From contig QUOL01000030.1 in the NCBI GenBank assembly GCA_009761415.1, positions 62,001 through 126,000 on the forward strand: a stretch of 64,000 bases of DNA, in the 5' to 3' direction. Below are positions 45,413 through 54,936 of the stretch, piece by piece. The stretch is from Sarcomyxa edulis. Its lineage: Eukaryota; Basidiomycota; Agaricomycetes; Agaricales; Mycenaceae. Each line of letters starts with the position of its first letter. Within the stretch, counting starts at the first letter, position 1. Both the position numbers and the translations under genes were made by a program. The notes below the pieces were generated by a model. The model had not been told where the DNA came from. It made no database searches and saw only the letters and a list, made by a program, of their open reading frames with translations.

Positions 45413-47135
45413 TCTAAAAAAAAAAATTAATAGATTCATAAATCTCTACTATTGACGTTAGCCAAAGTTGTTATCTCTTTCATTAATCTTAACCTGAAAC
45501 CCCTTAATCTCCAAACTCTTAATCTCAAAGTATCTTAACCTGAAACCCCTTAAGCTCAACTATCTTAACCTAAACTTAACCTAAAAGCTCTAAAGCTAAA
45601 ACCCCTTAACTTAAAAACTGTTAATCTGAAACCCTTAACCTTAAGACTCTAAATATTAAAATTAACCTTAAACCTCTAAATATGAAACCCCTTAATGTTA
45701 AACCTCTTAATTTGAAACCTCTTAACCTCAAAACAGAACAAATAGTAAAAATTCTTTAAAAAATCCCAATGAGAGTGAAAATCCCAATGAAAGTCACAGT
45801 TCGAGTCCCAGTCACAATGCCAATCACAATAACAATCACAATCCCAATACAGATCATAAAAATAAAAATTAATAAAATCAAATAGCCAAAGTAAAAAGGG
45901 GGTAATAGAATCAAATAGCCAAAGTAAAAAGGGAAGTAAAAAACCAACAAAAAAAAATTTTTTTTATCTGACTAATTTTGCTCATTGTTTATTTATGTTT
46001 TTGTTTTGCCACTCAGCATACTCGTAAAAAAGCTAATGCTAATAAAAAAAATAACCCTTGCGCTCAGATTCTTTATAAGCAAAAGCTTATAATAGAATCG
46101 TCATGCGGAAAATAAAACAAACTGTTTCTTTGATCTAAATACGTAACACTACTAAAGGTTTCTAAACTAAATAAGTGACACTACTAAAGGTTTCTAAAAA
46201 AAATAAAACAAAAAAAAATTTATTTAAAAAACGTTAGAATAGATCTTTACTTGCTAATATTACATTAATATTTAATATAAACAAATCAAAGAGAAGGCTT
46301 AAAAACAAAAAAATAAAAGAAAAAAGGGAGAATTAAATAAAGAAAAAAAAGAAAAAGTAAACAAGAAAAAAATATACATAAAGATTGTATAAAGATTAAA
46401 AAGGAAAAAAAATTATGTTTTAGTTAGAATTAAAAAATTGTAACACTCCGTTTAAGTTAGATGGGTAACGATTCTTAACGTATCCTAAAGGCTTTGGGTG
46501 AACTTTTACTGGCCGCTAAATTTGTTTTTATTGTTTTTTAATAGCTATATTTCCCTTTTGATTGTTTTTATTGTTTTTATTAAATTTTTATTTTTATTTT
46601 TATTTTTTCTCTTGTTTAACCCCTTTTTTTATTTTTAATAGGCCATCCTCTAAGGCTATATTTATATAATTATACTATAGCGTTACCGGAAATTTAACTT
46701 AATTTGACAAATCATGAGACTACAGTGATACCCTTTACACTTAAAATCTACTTAATCTAACTGTAACTAGAAAAAAAAATTTTAAAAAAAAAATAAAGAA
46801 GTATGACTAATCTTGAACTAACGAGGTAATACTATTAAACTTATGATACTATTTTTAAAATATTTTGAAACTATTATTAAACTATTATTAAACTATTATT
46901 TAACTATTATTTAACTATTATTAAACTTTTAGTAAACTTTTATTAAACTTTTAGTAAACTTTTATTAAACTATTATTAACTAAAAAGGGAATATTTTTAT
47001 TTCGTAACATTTGGATAATAATTGTTGATTTTTTTTTAGCCTTCCCCAGTCGTACTAGGTCATGAATGACCAACCAAGGGTTAAATAAATTAGGAATAAA
47101 GAAAGGAAGATAATAAAGTAAAAGTAGCCCAGAAA
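45413..47135. other. repeat-bearing spacer between rpo and nad2
   Basis: 45480-45740 holds degenerate repeats of CTTAACCTGAAACCCCTTA. 45765-45860 holds AATCCCAATG and CACAATC repeats. A(n)T(n) palindromes lie at 45950-45965 and 46770. 46143-46198 is a 31-bp duplication of ACACTACTAAAGGTTTCTAA. 46860-46980 holds repeated TAAACTATTATTAAACT. A GC-richer patch at 46440-46510 and a piece near 46678 reading AGCGTTACCGGAAATTT could be decayed RNA-gene sequence, but I cannot confirm it. No ORF is credible. Confidence 0.5.
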
Positions 47136-48731
47136 ATGATAATAATATCTATCTTAACATTAATAGTGGCTAAGGCCCTACCGTCCTGAAACAATAATCT
47201 TTCATCTACTTTATTTACTAGAATAACTTCTATAGTTTTTGTCTATTCCGGAGTATTAAGCTTAAATACTTTAAATATTCAGTCAATTGGATCAGGAATA
47301 GGTATCTATAATGGCTATTTTCATGTAAGTAATGCCTCTCAATTAATAGAAGCTTTTATTTTAATCATTGGTTCATTCGTTTTAATAGCTTGGCCAATGC
47401 CAATTAAAAATTATACTAGTTCTAACCAAACTCTTAACATGTCATCTAGTTCTAACCAAACTGTTAATATGTCATCAAGTTCTAATCAAACTGGTAATAT
47501 TTCAAATAAAATAAACGCTTTTAAATTACAAAATTCAGATTCCTTTAATTTGTTTAAACAAAACTATTCCTCAGAATATTCTTTAATAGTTTTATTTAGT
47601 AGTTTAGGAGCCTGTTTATTAGTTTCTTCGTCAGACTTAGTTTCTATGTATATAAGTATTGAGTTACAATCGTTTGGTTTATATATTTTAGCTACTTTAT
47701 TTATAAATTCCGAATCTGCTACTTCAGCTGGTTTAAAATATTTTTTACTAGGTGGACTTTCGTCTAGTTTTATACTATTAGGTTCAGGTTTAATATATTC
47801 TTTTACAGGTTTAACTAATTTTGATTCAATTTATAGTCTAATTTCCGTATCTGAACTAAATAATAATATCCAAGGTTTAAGTATAGGGCTAATAATAATT
47901 ATTGTAGGTTTTTTATTTAAAATTGCTGCAGCACCATTACATAACTGATCACCTGATGTTTACGATGGTACTCCTACAATAGTAACGATCTGATTGACTA
48001 TTATGCCCAAAATTTCCATTTTAATTTTATTATTAGAATTACATCTTCAAATAGGTTTAATAGGTGGATTAACAAGTATCTCTTTATCTCCAAATGGATA
48101 TTCTGAAATATTACAAACATTTTCTTCTTCTAATACCTTACAGTCCTACGCTCCATTAATTGTTGATGGTTACGAAGATTTAAATTTAATTGGATCCTCT
48201 TTTTTTAATTCTCTTTTTACAGATAGTAATGTTCGTTTATCTAATCTATTTGATTCTTTAAATATAATATATCTTTTAAAAAATTTATTTTTAATATCTT
48301 CTTTATTTTCCTTAATAATAGGAACTGTTGTAGGTTTAGCTCAATACAAGATCAAACGTTTATTAGCCTACTCTACGATTTCTCATATTGGTTTTATTTT
48401 ACTTTCTTTAGCTATAAATACAGAACAATCTATAGATTCCCTTGTTTTTTATATAATTCAATATTCTATTACCAATTTAAATTTTTTTTTAATTTTAATA
48501 GCTTTAAGTTATATATTAAATAAATCCGCACTAAATAGTTTAGCTATAAGTTCTGGTTTTGATGAATTACAAGGTCGTAGTTCTAAAAAAATATTTTTGG
48601 ATCACTTTTCTAATGCTGAAGGTGATTTTGTATTAAAGGATATAAAATATATCTCTGATCTTAAAGGTCAATATTTATCTAATCCTTTTTTAAGTTTAGG
48701 TTTAACAATTTGCTTATTTTCTATGGCTGGT
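47136..48731 (+). CDS. nad2: NADH dehydrogenase subunit 2, exon 1
   Basis: Nad2 is an antiporter-like membrane subunit of complex I. ATG 47136 reads [20 protein letters not shown]. 532 codons continue without a stop, including [80 protein letters not shown] and [20 protein letters not shown], with TGA as Trp. The exon ends ATGGCTGGT, and the next exon supplies ATACCACCA for [12 protein letters not shown] threefold 10-residue repeat is present (47418-47507). The joined protein has 649 residues and no lesion. It is longer than most Nad2 because of the repeat and a loop near residue 300. Confidence 0.96.
47418..47507 (+). repeat. 30-bp coding repeat in nad2
   Basis: Three 30-bp units encode [20 protein letters not shown] and SSNQTGNIS-. 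They differ at a few positions. The repeat lies in a loop between two conserved membrane segments and keeps the frame, consistent with a tolerated insertion. Confidence 0.9.
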
Positions 48732-49432
48732 ATAAGAATATTGGTGTGCTAGCCGTCGTCATCTCTTGTTGATGTACAAAAAATATTACAATATATGCTG
48801 AAACTCTAAGTACAGAATTATATTACCTAAAAAAACAAAAACAAAAAGAAAAACAGGAAAAGGAAAACAGAAACAGAAACATAAAACAGAAACAGAAACA
48901 GACCAACGACATCTTTTGTTGTAGTTCTTTGTAGAGGTTAAAATATATAAGTTTTTACAATAGATAATCAGCAGGTAAAGAAAAAAATCAAATAGATTTA
49001 TAAATTTCTGCTTATTCCTCAGAGACTATACGTGTAACAGTTAATTTTCGACTGAAGATGTAGTCCGCTTAACTATTAGTAAATTTTTTAAAACTGAATA
49101 ATTACTCTTCAAATGAACATGAATTTTTTTAATTTTTTTTTAAGACTTCTCTTTGATCTTTTTTTAAAGACTTCAACTTACGGTAAGGCTTTCTCTTTGA
49201 TTTTTTTTAAAGACTTCGACTTCTCTTTGATTGTTTTTTTTTTAACTTCTCTTTGATTTTTTAAGACTTCTCTTTGAGGAATTATACTCGGGAATATACC
49301 TAACTTAAACAAAAATGTTAAAAATTTTTTTCTGGTAAGATTTACCTTTGGTCTAATAATTATTAATTTTTTTTGTTCCTTTTTAAACAAACTTTTATAA
49401 TTAAACGTTTTAACAATTTACAGTAGGAACTG
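48732..49432 (+). other. group I intron in nad2, without a recognisable ORF
   Basis: The upstream exon ends in T and the intron ends in G, as group I introns do. Core elements in order are Q-like AATCAGCAGGTAAAG (48967), R/P7 CTCAGAGACTATACG (49017), and S GAAGATGTAGTCCG (49054), where GACTA and TAGTC pair as P7. A 120-base A-rich tract follows 48820. The second half has repeated CTTCTCTTTGATTTTT. A 70-codon minus-strand open frame (49178-49390) comes from that repeat, and I do not count it as a gene. No endonuclease is recognisable. Confidence 0.85.
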
Positions 49433-49786
49433 ATACCACCATTAATAGGTTTTTTCTCAAAACAATATGTATTATATTCAGCAGTTCAAAGTGGATATTA
49501 TTTTATGGCTATAGTAGCTATAGTTGTAAGTGTAATCAGTGCTTCTTATTATTTAAAAATAATTAAAGTACTCCATTCTCCTTCAGATATTAGCAAACAA
49601 GAAACAGAAAACACAAATCAACTAGATACAGGTGTAGGGTCATGAAACTTATTTGAACCTTTATTAACTAATTTACATAGTTTATTTATATCAATTTTAA
49701 CTTTATTCTTATTGTTTTTTGTATTAAAACCATCTATTATTTTAAATAGTACTAAATTACTTTCATTATCCTTATTTTTTTTTTAA
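49433..49786 (+). CDS. nad2: NADH dehydrogenase subunit 2, exon 2
   Basis: Codes for [40 protein letters not shown] and [15 protein letters not shown], and ends LLSLSLFFF at TAA 49784-49786. The phase joins exactly to exon 1. The last A of the stop is the first base of the nad3 ATG, so nad2 and nad3 overlap by one base, a common fungal arrangement that implies one bicistronic mRNA. Confidence 0.95.
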
Positions 49787-50196
49787 TGAATACTTTATTA
49801 ATATTTTTTATTTTTATACCTGTTTTAAGTGGTATACTTGTAGGATTAAATCTACTATTAGCTATTCACAGACCATATGAATCTAAAATTTCTTCCTATG
49901 AATGTGGATTCGAAGTTGTTCAAGGGCAAACTAGAGCTACTTTTCAAGTACATTTTTTCATTGTTGCGCTTCTTTTTGTAATATTCGATCTTGAAATACT
50001 TTTACTATTACCCTTAGCTGTAACTTTATATCAAGTTAGCATTTATGGTTTAGTTATAGCCCTGATTTTTTTTATTATTTTAACAATCGGTTTTGTATTA
50101 GAAATTGGTTCAGGTTCAATTAGATTAACAAATTTAGAAATTAACAAAAATACCCGAACTCCCTTTAGTGGTACCAAAAAAAATAATCAGTTTTAA
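49786..50196 (+). CDS. nad3: NADH dehydrogenase subunit 3
   Basis: Small membrane subunit of complex I. ATG 49786 reads [20 protein letters not shown], then SSYECGFEVVQGQTRATFQV (the conserved YECGFEP...R loop, with VV for P and the redox-sensitive Cys present) and HFFIVALLFVIFDLEILLLL (the FDLE motif). 136 codons, no lesion, stop TAA at 50194. The C-terminal 25 residues (NKNTRTPFSGTKKNNQF) are an unusual polar extension. They overlap the start of the next ORF in another frame across an A(8) run. Confidence 0.96.
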   Translation: MNTLLIFFIFIPVLSGILVGLNLLLAIHRPYESKISSYECGFEVVQGQTRATFQVHFFIVALLFVIFDLEILLLLPLAVTLYQVSIYGLVIALIFFIILTIGFVLEIGSGSIRLTNLEINKNTRTPFSGTKKNNQF

Positions 50197-51550
50197 TTTT
50201 CATACTAGTGCTGTTCTTTATTCGCACCCTACCGATAACAATAATTCGGTATTAACAAATTTAAAAAACCAAACTAATAATAATAACCCCTTTACAGGCC
50301 AAGAAATTACACATAATTTACCCTTAATACCCTATTCAATAAATGATTCTTCAACTAACAAAATAGAAGAGGATTTAAATACTTTTATGACTAATTTAGG
50401 AAATTCAAATTACGGTAAGGCTTTCCCTTGGTTAGTAGATAAAAATGTTAACCTTGTTGATAAAAAAAATTTTTTTCTTTTCTTTGATGCTATCAAATTA
50501 ACAGCCCGATTTTTAGAGACAAGATATGCAATTGATCAAAAAAATATCTCAAATGTTAAAATGACTGAGCTAATAAAACCATTTGAAGATGGCATTGAAA
50601 AAATGAGTGTTTCAGAACTTTACCTTTATTTGGATAATCTGTATAAACAGGATGAAGATGTACTTAAATATTTCTATGAGCCAATTAAGGATATAGTTTC
50701 AATCCCTGAGAATTTAAGCAATTTAAAACCTTTCGGAATAGCTGGAGATATTAGAGTCAATGAGCTTGCAGTTAAGTTAAAAAACTTAAATTGAGACGTG
50801 GTTTTTAATAGTACAAGGTTTACTGTAAATACGGTGAATTTAATAGGTTTTTTTATTTTTTTCAATACTTTTTTGAGAACTGTTTCCTCTCGCCCTTTTC
50901 CTGATAATTTAAGCCCAGAGCAGTTAAATGTGGAAAAAGCTTTTAGAGATAGAATGTTAGTAGGTTTTGTGTGTCTCGGAGCTCCGCTGTTATTATTTAG
51001 TTTAAGATATGTCTCTACAAGTGATCTGTTAAAAGATTCTGTAACATTGAGCTTACCTTTTTCTGATTCTAGTGAGCTTATTTCTAATAAGGCTATAAAT
51101 TCAGAGGATATTAAAATCAATAGTTTATTTCTTTTGTTAAGTAAAATTAATAAAATGATCCCCGATATAATAAAAATTATCTTTAAGATTATGTTTTCAG
51201 GGTTGTTAATACTAAAATTATTAGGATTTAATAGCTTTTTGGACATATGAGTAAATTTAAAGTTTATTTATATTGCTGGGGGTGTATTGATGATCTGTTA
51301 TTGCTTATTAAATATTTTTTTAATTTTTTTTTTTAACCTTTGCCCCTGCATGTTACCTGACAGGTGCAGGCCAAGGGGTAATAAAGAAAGAACCGTCTCT
51401 GAGATATTACCAGATTTTTTAATTAATTGGTTAAATGAGTTTAAAATAATTTGTTCAAGTAAGGATTCAATTAAATACCATAAATCTATGTTATATAGAG
51501 AAATATTACTTTACATTATAATTTTAATTCTTGTTCTTTTTACCACTTAA
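50168..51550 (+). CDS. unknown 460-codon membrane protein overlapping nad3
   Basis: One frame runs from the nad3 tail to TAA 51548, reading two TGA codons as Trp. No ATG lies near its beginning. GTG 50168 is the first candidate, and the first ATG is at 50386. The early residues FHTSAVLYSHPTDNNN resemble a processing site. The middle is soluble and charged (SNYGKAFPWLVDKNVN, FFLFFDAIKLTARFLETRYA, MSVSELYLYLDNLYK). The second half has membrane segments (NLIGFFIFFNTFL, MLVGFVCLGAPLLLFSL, IYIAGGVLMICYCLLNIFLI, ILLYIIILILVLF). A GC-rich palindrome lies inside at 51337. I do not recognise the family. Absence of TAA/TAG over 460 codons in this AT-rich DNA argues it is or was a gene. Confidence 0.65.
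51337..51376. repeat. GC-rich palindrome inside the 460-codon ORF
   Basis: CCTTTGCCCCTGCATG and, on the far side of TTACCTGACA, GGTGCAGGCCAAGG form an inverted repeat, directly after a T(10) tract. It recalls the CCCTGCAG palindromes of Neurospora mtDNA and other fungal double-hairpin elements. It encodes CPCMLPDRCRPRG, out of character with the flanking protein, and keeps the frame. Confidence 0.75.
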
Positions 51551-52367
51551 TAAATAGATATTTTATTTATACCTTATACAAAATAAATAGGCTAAAAAAA
51601 AATTGCTTTTATTCAAAGACCAAATAAAAAAAAATAAAAAACTGGTTTAAAATAAATTAGCTTAATTAAGGTATTAAACCAATCAGCTTTAATTAGTTTG
51701 TATTTTTTAATCTTGGTGTTTATAAACTATTTACAGTTAAAGGGAGAAAAGCTGCGAATTAAATAAGTTAAATTTAATTACATTAAAGCTCCCATTAAAA
51801 TTTTTTTTTAGTGATAAATAGTGCTGAGTTAGATGTTAGAAATTTACCATTAAATAGTATGCCGCTGGTTAATGATGAAGAAAATACTACTACTGCTAAT
51901 AATAATAATAATAATAATAATAATAGTAATAATAATGGTAATAATAATAATAATTTAAACTAAAATAAATTAAATTAAATTCTTTAAACACTTATTTATT
52001 TAAACCCCCTTATTTCTTTCTTTATTTCTTTATTTAAAAACTTGCTTATTCTTTAGTTTTTCTTCAAGCTTCTCTACTTTTTTATATTTTTTTTCTTTCC
52101 TTTATATTAGTTGTCTGTTTCCTTTGTTTGTTAGCACTTTTTTTTTAGGTTCTTTTTTATTTTTTTAACTTGTTCTCCTTTTTCCCTAGTTCTATTTTCT
52201 AATCTGTCCTATTAGAGAAGTGTCTTACCCTTAACAGACTCTTTGCTACTTTTTTTTCATAATAGTTAAAATTTATTCTTCTAAAAGGGGTTCACTATAC
52301 AAAGAACTAACAAAATTAACAGAGAAATTAATATGAGTAGCTATTAAAAAGTAATAAATTAGATTTA
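51551..52367. other. spacer with a small Asn-rich ORF
   Basis: Mostly AT and T/C-rich sequence. At 51811-51963 a frame without ATG (GTG first) codes for INSAELDVRNLPLNSMPLVN and then a tract of Asn from an AAT microsatellite (51893-51957). This looks like the tail of a lost gene. No tRNA was seen before trnL. Confidence 0.45.
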
Positions 52368-52440
52368 ACGAGTATGCCGAAATTGGTAGCCGGGTATGTC
52401 TTAGGAACGTATTTTTAAGAGTTCGACTCTCTTTACTCGT
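52368..52440 (+). tRNA. trnL: tRNA-Leu (TAG)
   Basis: The acceptor arms ACGAGTA/TACTCGT pair perfectly. D region GCCGAAATTGGTAGCCGG. The anticodon stem TATGT/ACGTA closes loop CTTAGGA with anticodon TAG. T arm AAGAG/CTCTT around TTCGACT. 73 nt, with an unusually short variable region for a leucine tRNA. It is immediately followed by an A(8)T(6)A(6) palindrome. Confidence 0.88.
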
Positions 52441-52541
52441 AAAAAAAATTTTTTAAAAAAGAAACAAACAAAAACTCACGGTATGTTAGGCTGTTTCACC
52501 CTTGACTCCTGTTATTTTTTTTTTGTCTTCACTGCAATAAA

Positions 52542-52612
52542 TACCGAAAAAGGGAATCGAACCTCTATTTGACCGTCATGAATGGCCTGTTTTACCATTA
52601 AACTATATCGGC
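52542..52612 (-). tRNA. trnM: tRNA-Met (CAT), copy 1
   Basis: Minus strand: the acceptor GCCGATA pairs with TTTCGGT except for one T-T mismatch. The anticodon stem GGCCA/CGGTC closes loop TTCATGA with anticodon CAT. The T loop is TTCGATT, and its stem has weak pairs. It could be the elongator or initiator, or an Ile tRNA with modified C34. A second CAT tRNA follows. Confidence 0.82.
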
Positions 52613-52686
52613 GAGTAAAAATAAATAAAAAAAAAACCAACAAAATTCACCTACCGTTTATGTAGGACTTGTAAACAACAACAATA

Positions 52687-52756
52687 AGCCTGTTGGGAAT
52701 TGAACCCAAATCTGATCCATTATGAGCGAATCGCATTAACCAATTATGCTACGGGC
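52687..52756 (-). tRNA. trnM: tRNA-Met (CAT), copy 2
   Basis: Minus strand: acceptor GCCCGTA paired with the CAGGC side. D arm GCATAATTGGTTAATGC. Anticodon stem ATTCG/TGGAT with loop CTCATAA, anticodon CAT. T arm TTGGG/CCCAA around TTCAATT. A cleaner cloverleaf than copy 1. Confidence 0.88.
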
Positions 52757-53358
52757 TTAAAAACAAACAAAAAAAGAAGGATATAAAAATAAGAAAAACA
52801 AAAAGGAAAAGACAGAAAGAAAAATAAGAGATGCAAATTATCTTTAAATTGTTGGGTATTTAAGTCAAATCAAATAAATTATAAGGGATTGGATTACCTC
52901 TAAAGTGTTTTTGCCTTCCTTTGCTGGGGGATTTATTATTTATTACCTTTTATGCTACAGTATTAAAAAGAGAAAGATTACCTAACCTTTAAATATGAGT
53001 TGTCTGTCTTTAAGTATTTATATAAAGAAACAAAAAAAAATAATTTTTATACTAAACTACATACGGCTGTATCAATCTAGTTTTAATCTCACAACTCACA
53101 AAATAATACTAATGGATATGGACTTAAAGTAATAAGTAAAAAAAAACAAACAAAAGAAACAATAACAGTATTCTAACTTGAGCAACCAAATTACTAATAA
53201 GTGGGAAATTCGGAACTCTAAATTTAAACACAAACACAAACCTAAAATAATCAATACAACAATAACTAAAATTTATATTTCATTAAATTTACTATACCAA
53301 TTATAAAATAATTATACCTTTATTTAATTTTATTCTAGTTAGTTCATTTAATAAAAAT
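52757..53358. other. AT-rich spacer between trnM and trnY
   Basis: No gene. Purine-rich start, then mixed AT. No repeat family member recognised. Confidence 0.5.
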
Positions 53359-53441
53359 GAGCAGTAAAGGAATCGAACCTCTTACGGCTATTAACCAATT
53401 CTTTTACAGAGAACCACCATTACCAATCGGATCACCTGCCC
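53359..53441 (-). tRNA. trnY: tRNA-Tyr (GTA)
   Basis: Minus strand, 83 nt, type II with a long variable arm. The anticodon stem GTTCT/AGAAT closes loop CTGTAAA with anticodon GTA. T arm AGAGG/CCTTT-like around TTCGATT. Acceptor GGGCAG pairs with CTGCTC. Mitochondrial tRNA-Tyr in fungi commonly has this long variable arm. Confidence 0.9.
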
Positions 53442-53879
53442 TTTATTAAACTTTAAATATACTTCTTTTAGTGTAATAAGTGAAATCTTATTTAATTTAT
53501 TTTATTTTATTCTATTAGTATATACCCTATTTACAGGTTTATTTAATTAGGTTTATTACAAACATTCATGGAACAAAAAAAAAGTATTAACAAAAACAAC
53601 AATAAACAGAAAAGAAATAAAACAGAAAACGATATACAAAAACGCTTAAACACACAAACAAAATGTCGGTAAAACAATTCAAATATTACAAAAGTACACA
53701 GAAAAACAAAATCTAACGAAAACACACGAACTGAACTTACCAGAAATTTACAAAACAAACAAAAAAGATCCTACAAAGAAAAAAAAAAATTTTTTTTTTA
53801 CGCTTCCCTGCTGATTATTTATTTTAATTTTTAATTACAGCATATAGTAAAAAGGCTTAAGTTAAGTTAATAACCTTAA
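53442..53879. other. spacer with an A/T palindrome
   Basis: A 71-codon minus-strand open frame here (53543-53758) is built from K/N/Q codons on the plus strand and is not convincing. An A(11)T(10) palindrome lies at 53783-53804, followed by ACGCTTCCCTGCTGATT. Confidence 0.5.
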
Positions 53880-54800
53880 AAGGGCGATTATAAATGAATT
53901 TTATACTGCTTTTTTTTTTCTTATCTCTTTGGATAATTCTGCAAATAAATTTATATCTAAAAGTTCAAGCCCGAACTAGTAAGTGAACATCATACAATGA
54001 AAAATTGTCAGTACAAAGTATAAGTTTTCCATGTTTCTGAACGGAGCCCTATCCACTGAGTCTAAAGCAATAGGGTCCAAGAATTGTTCTATTTCGTCTG
54101 GAACAAATTTTATCCCATTTTTATAAAACATGTGATATATTTTTGTAAAACAGGGTAATGCTCTTGTTTGCAACTGAACCGATTGAAACAGTTTACCCCA
54201 CATGTAGTTTTGAGTTGGGAAAGGTAAGCTACTGCAGTAATGGTTTAATTTAAAATATGCATTTGAAAAACTATCTAAATGAATAATCGACTGTTTATAC
54301 CCTATTCTGGCATTTGTGTTTATCGTTTTTCGACCCATACTAGCCCAGCCGTTACCAAGCATCATACCGATGATAATTGAAAATTTTTCTTTGTTCTTCG
54401 CACCCGAAGTAAGTAAAAAAAAAAAAAACTTTATTTTTTTTTTTTTTCAACCTAAAAAAACTATATTAGTTTTGTGGGTTCTCGAACCAAAGGGAACCAA
54501 AGGGGGTAAATTAAAACTGAGATAAGCGTCTTTGTTTAGAAATATTGGATAACCTAATCCAGACTCTAGATTATTTGCTCAAATTACGAAATCTAAGCAC
54601 CCACCAGGGTTATAAGTATCTCAATCATTTACCTTTTTTAATAACCAACTTTTTTCAGAAGGTGTCATTCCAGGCTTTACATGTATATTTACCGGACAAA
54701 GTGAATTTAATTTTTCATTTTCTAATTTTAATATAGATTCCTGAACTCGAGCTTCCCTTGATAAGGGGTTCGTTATTTGTGTATTATTTTATCCATTTTA
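53880..54800 (-). pseudogene. LAGLIDADG endonuclease ORF, copy 1 (broken)
   Basis: The minus strand reads ITNPLSREARVQESILKLEN, NSLCPVNIHVKPGMTPSEKS, WLLKKVNDWDTYNPGGCLDF, an interrupted middle, then MMLGNGWASMGRK (motif 1 with GNG for GDG), YKQSIIHLDSFSNAYFKLNH, YCSSLPFPTQN, VQLQTRALPCFTKI and a degraded second motif (DPIALDSVDRAPFRN, no acidic residue), ending in a shifted CRIIQRDK-like tail. Loss of the motif Asp residues, an insertion at 54396-54509 and several shifts show it is dead. It is a paralogue of copy 2. Upstream it retains a degraded piece of the atp9 3' end (TTATTATTATA, CATAATTCTAAAATG). Confidence 0.85.
54396..54509 (-). repeat. R4 GC/poly-A insertion inside endonuclease copy 1
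   Basis: Minus strand: CCCTTTGGTTCCCTTTGGTT, then CGAGAACCC, AAAACTAATATAGTTTTTTT, a poly-A stretch, a poly-T stretch and ACTTCGGGTGCGAAGAAC. Copy 2 of the endonuclease reads straight through this point (YLSYGLPKKEFSMII), giving the empty site. Related sequence lies at 59492-59553 and in part at 19481-19499. Confidence 0.85.
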
Positions 54801-54936
54801 GAATTATGGTTATAATAATAATATTTAAATTTATTTATTTAATTATTTTCTTAATGCAATATGGCTAAAAAAAAAACAGAGTGAGTGTATAAAATAGTAA
54901 TAAGGCGCTATTAAGCAAATAGGCTTGAAAAAAAAA

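Noticed and set aside
45756..45950. 64-codon minus-strand frame with repeated FYFGYLILL
   Set aside because: It derives from tandem CAATCCCAATG and AAATAGCCAAAG repeats on the plus strand. Repeat-driven, no independent support.
46678..46700. AGCGTTACCGGAAATTT, resembling part of the small-subunit rRNA 530 region
   Set aside because: Only about 17 bases match, the flanks show no rRNA helices, and no other rRNA signature occurs nearby.
50674..51246. 190-codon open frame on the minus strand opposite the 460-codon ORF
   Set aside because: It is the antisense shadow of the longer plus-strand frame, which has consistent membrane segments and follows nad3 on the coding strand.
53543..53758. 71-codon minus-strand open frame rich in F, L and C
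   Set aside because: It is the complement of an A-rich, K/N/Q-like tract and has no conserved motif. Open frames of this kind arise easily in homopurine DNA.
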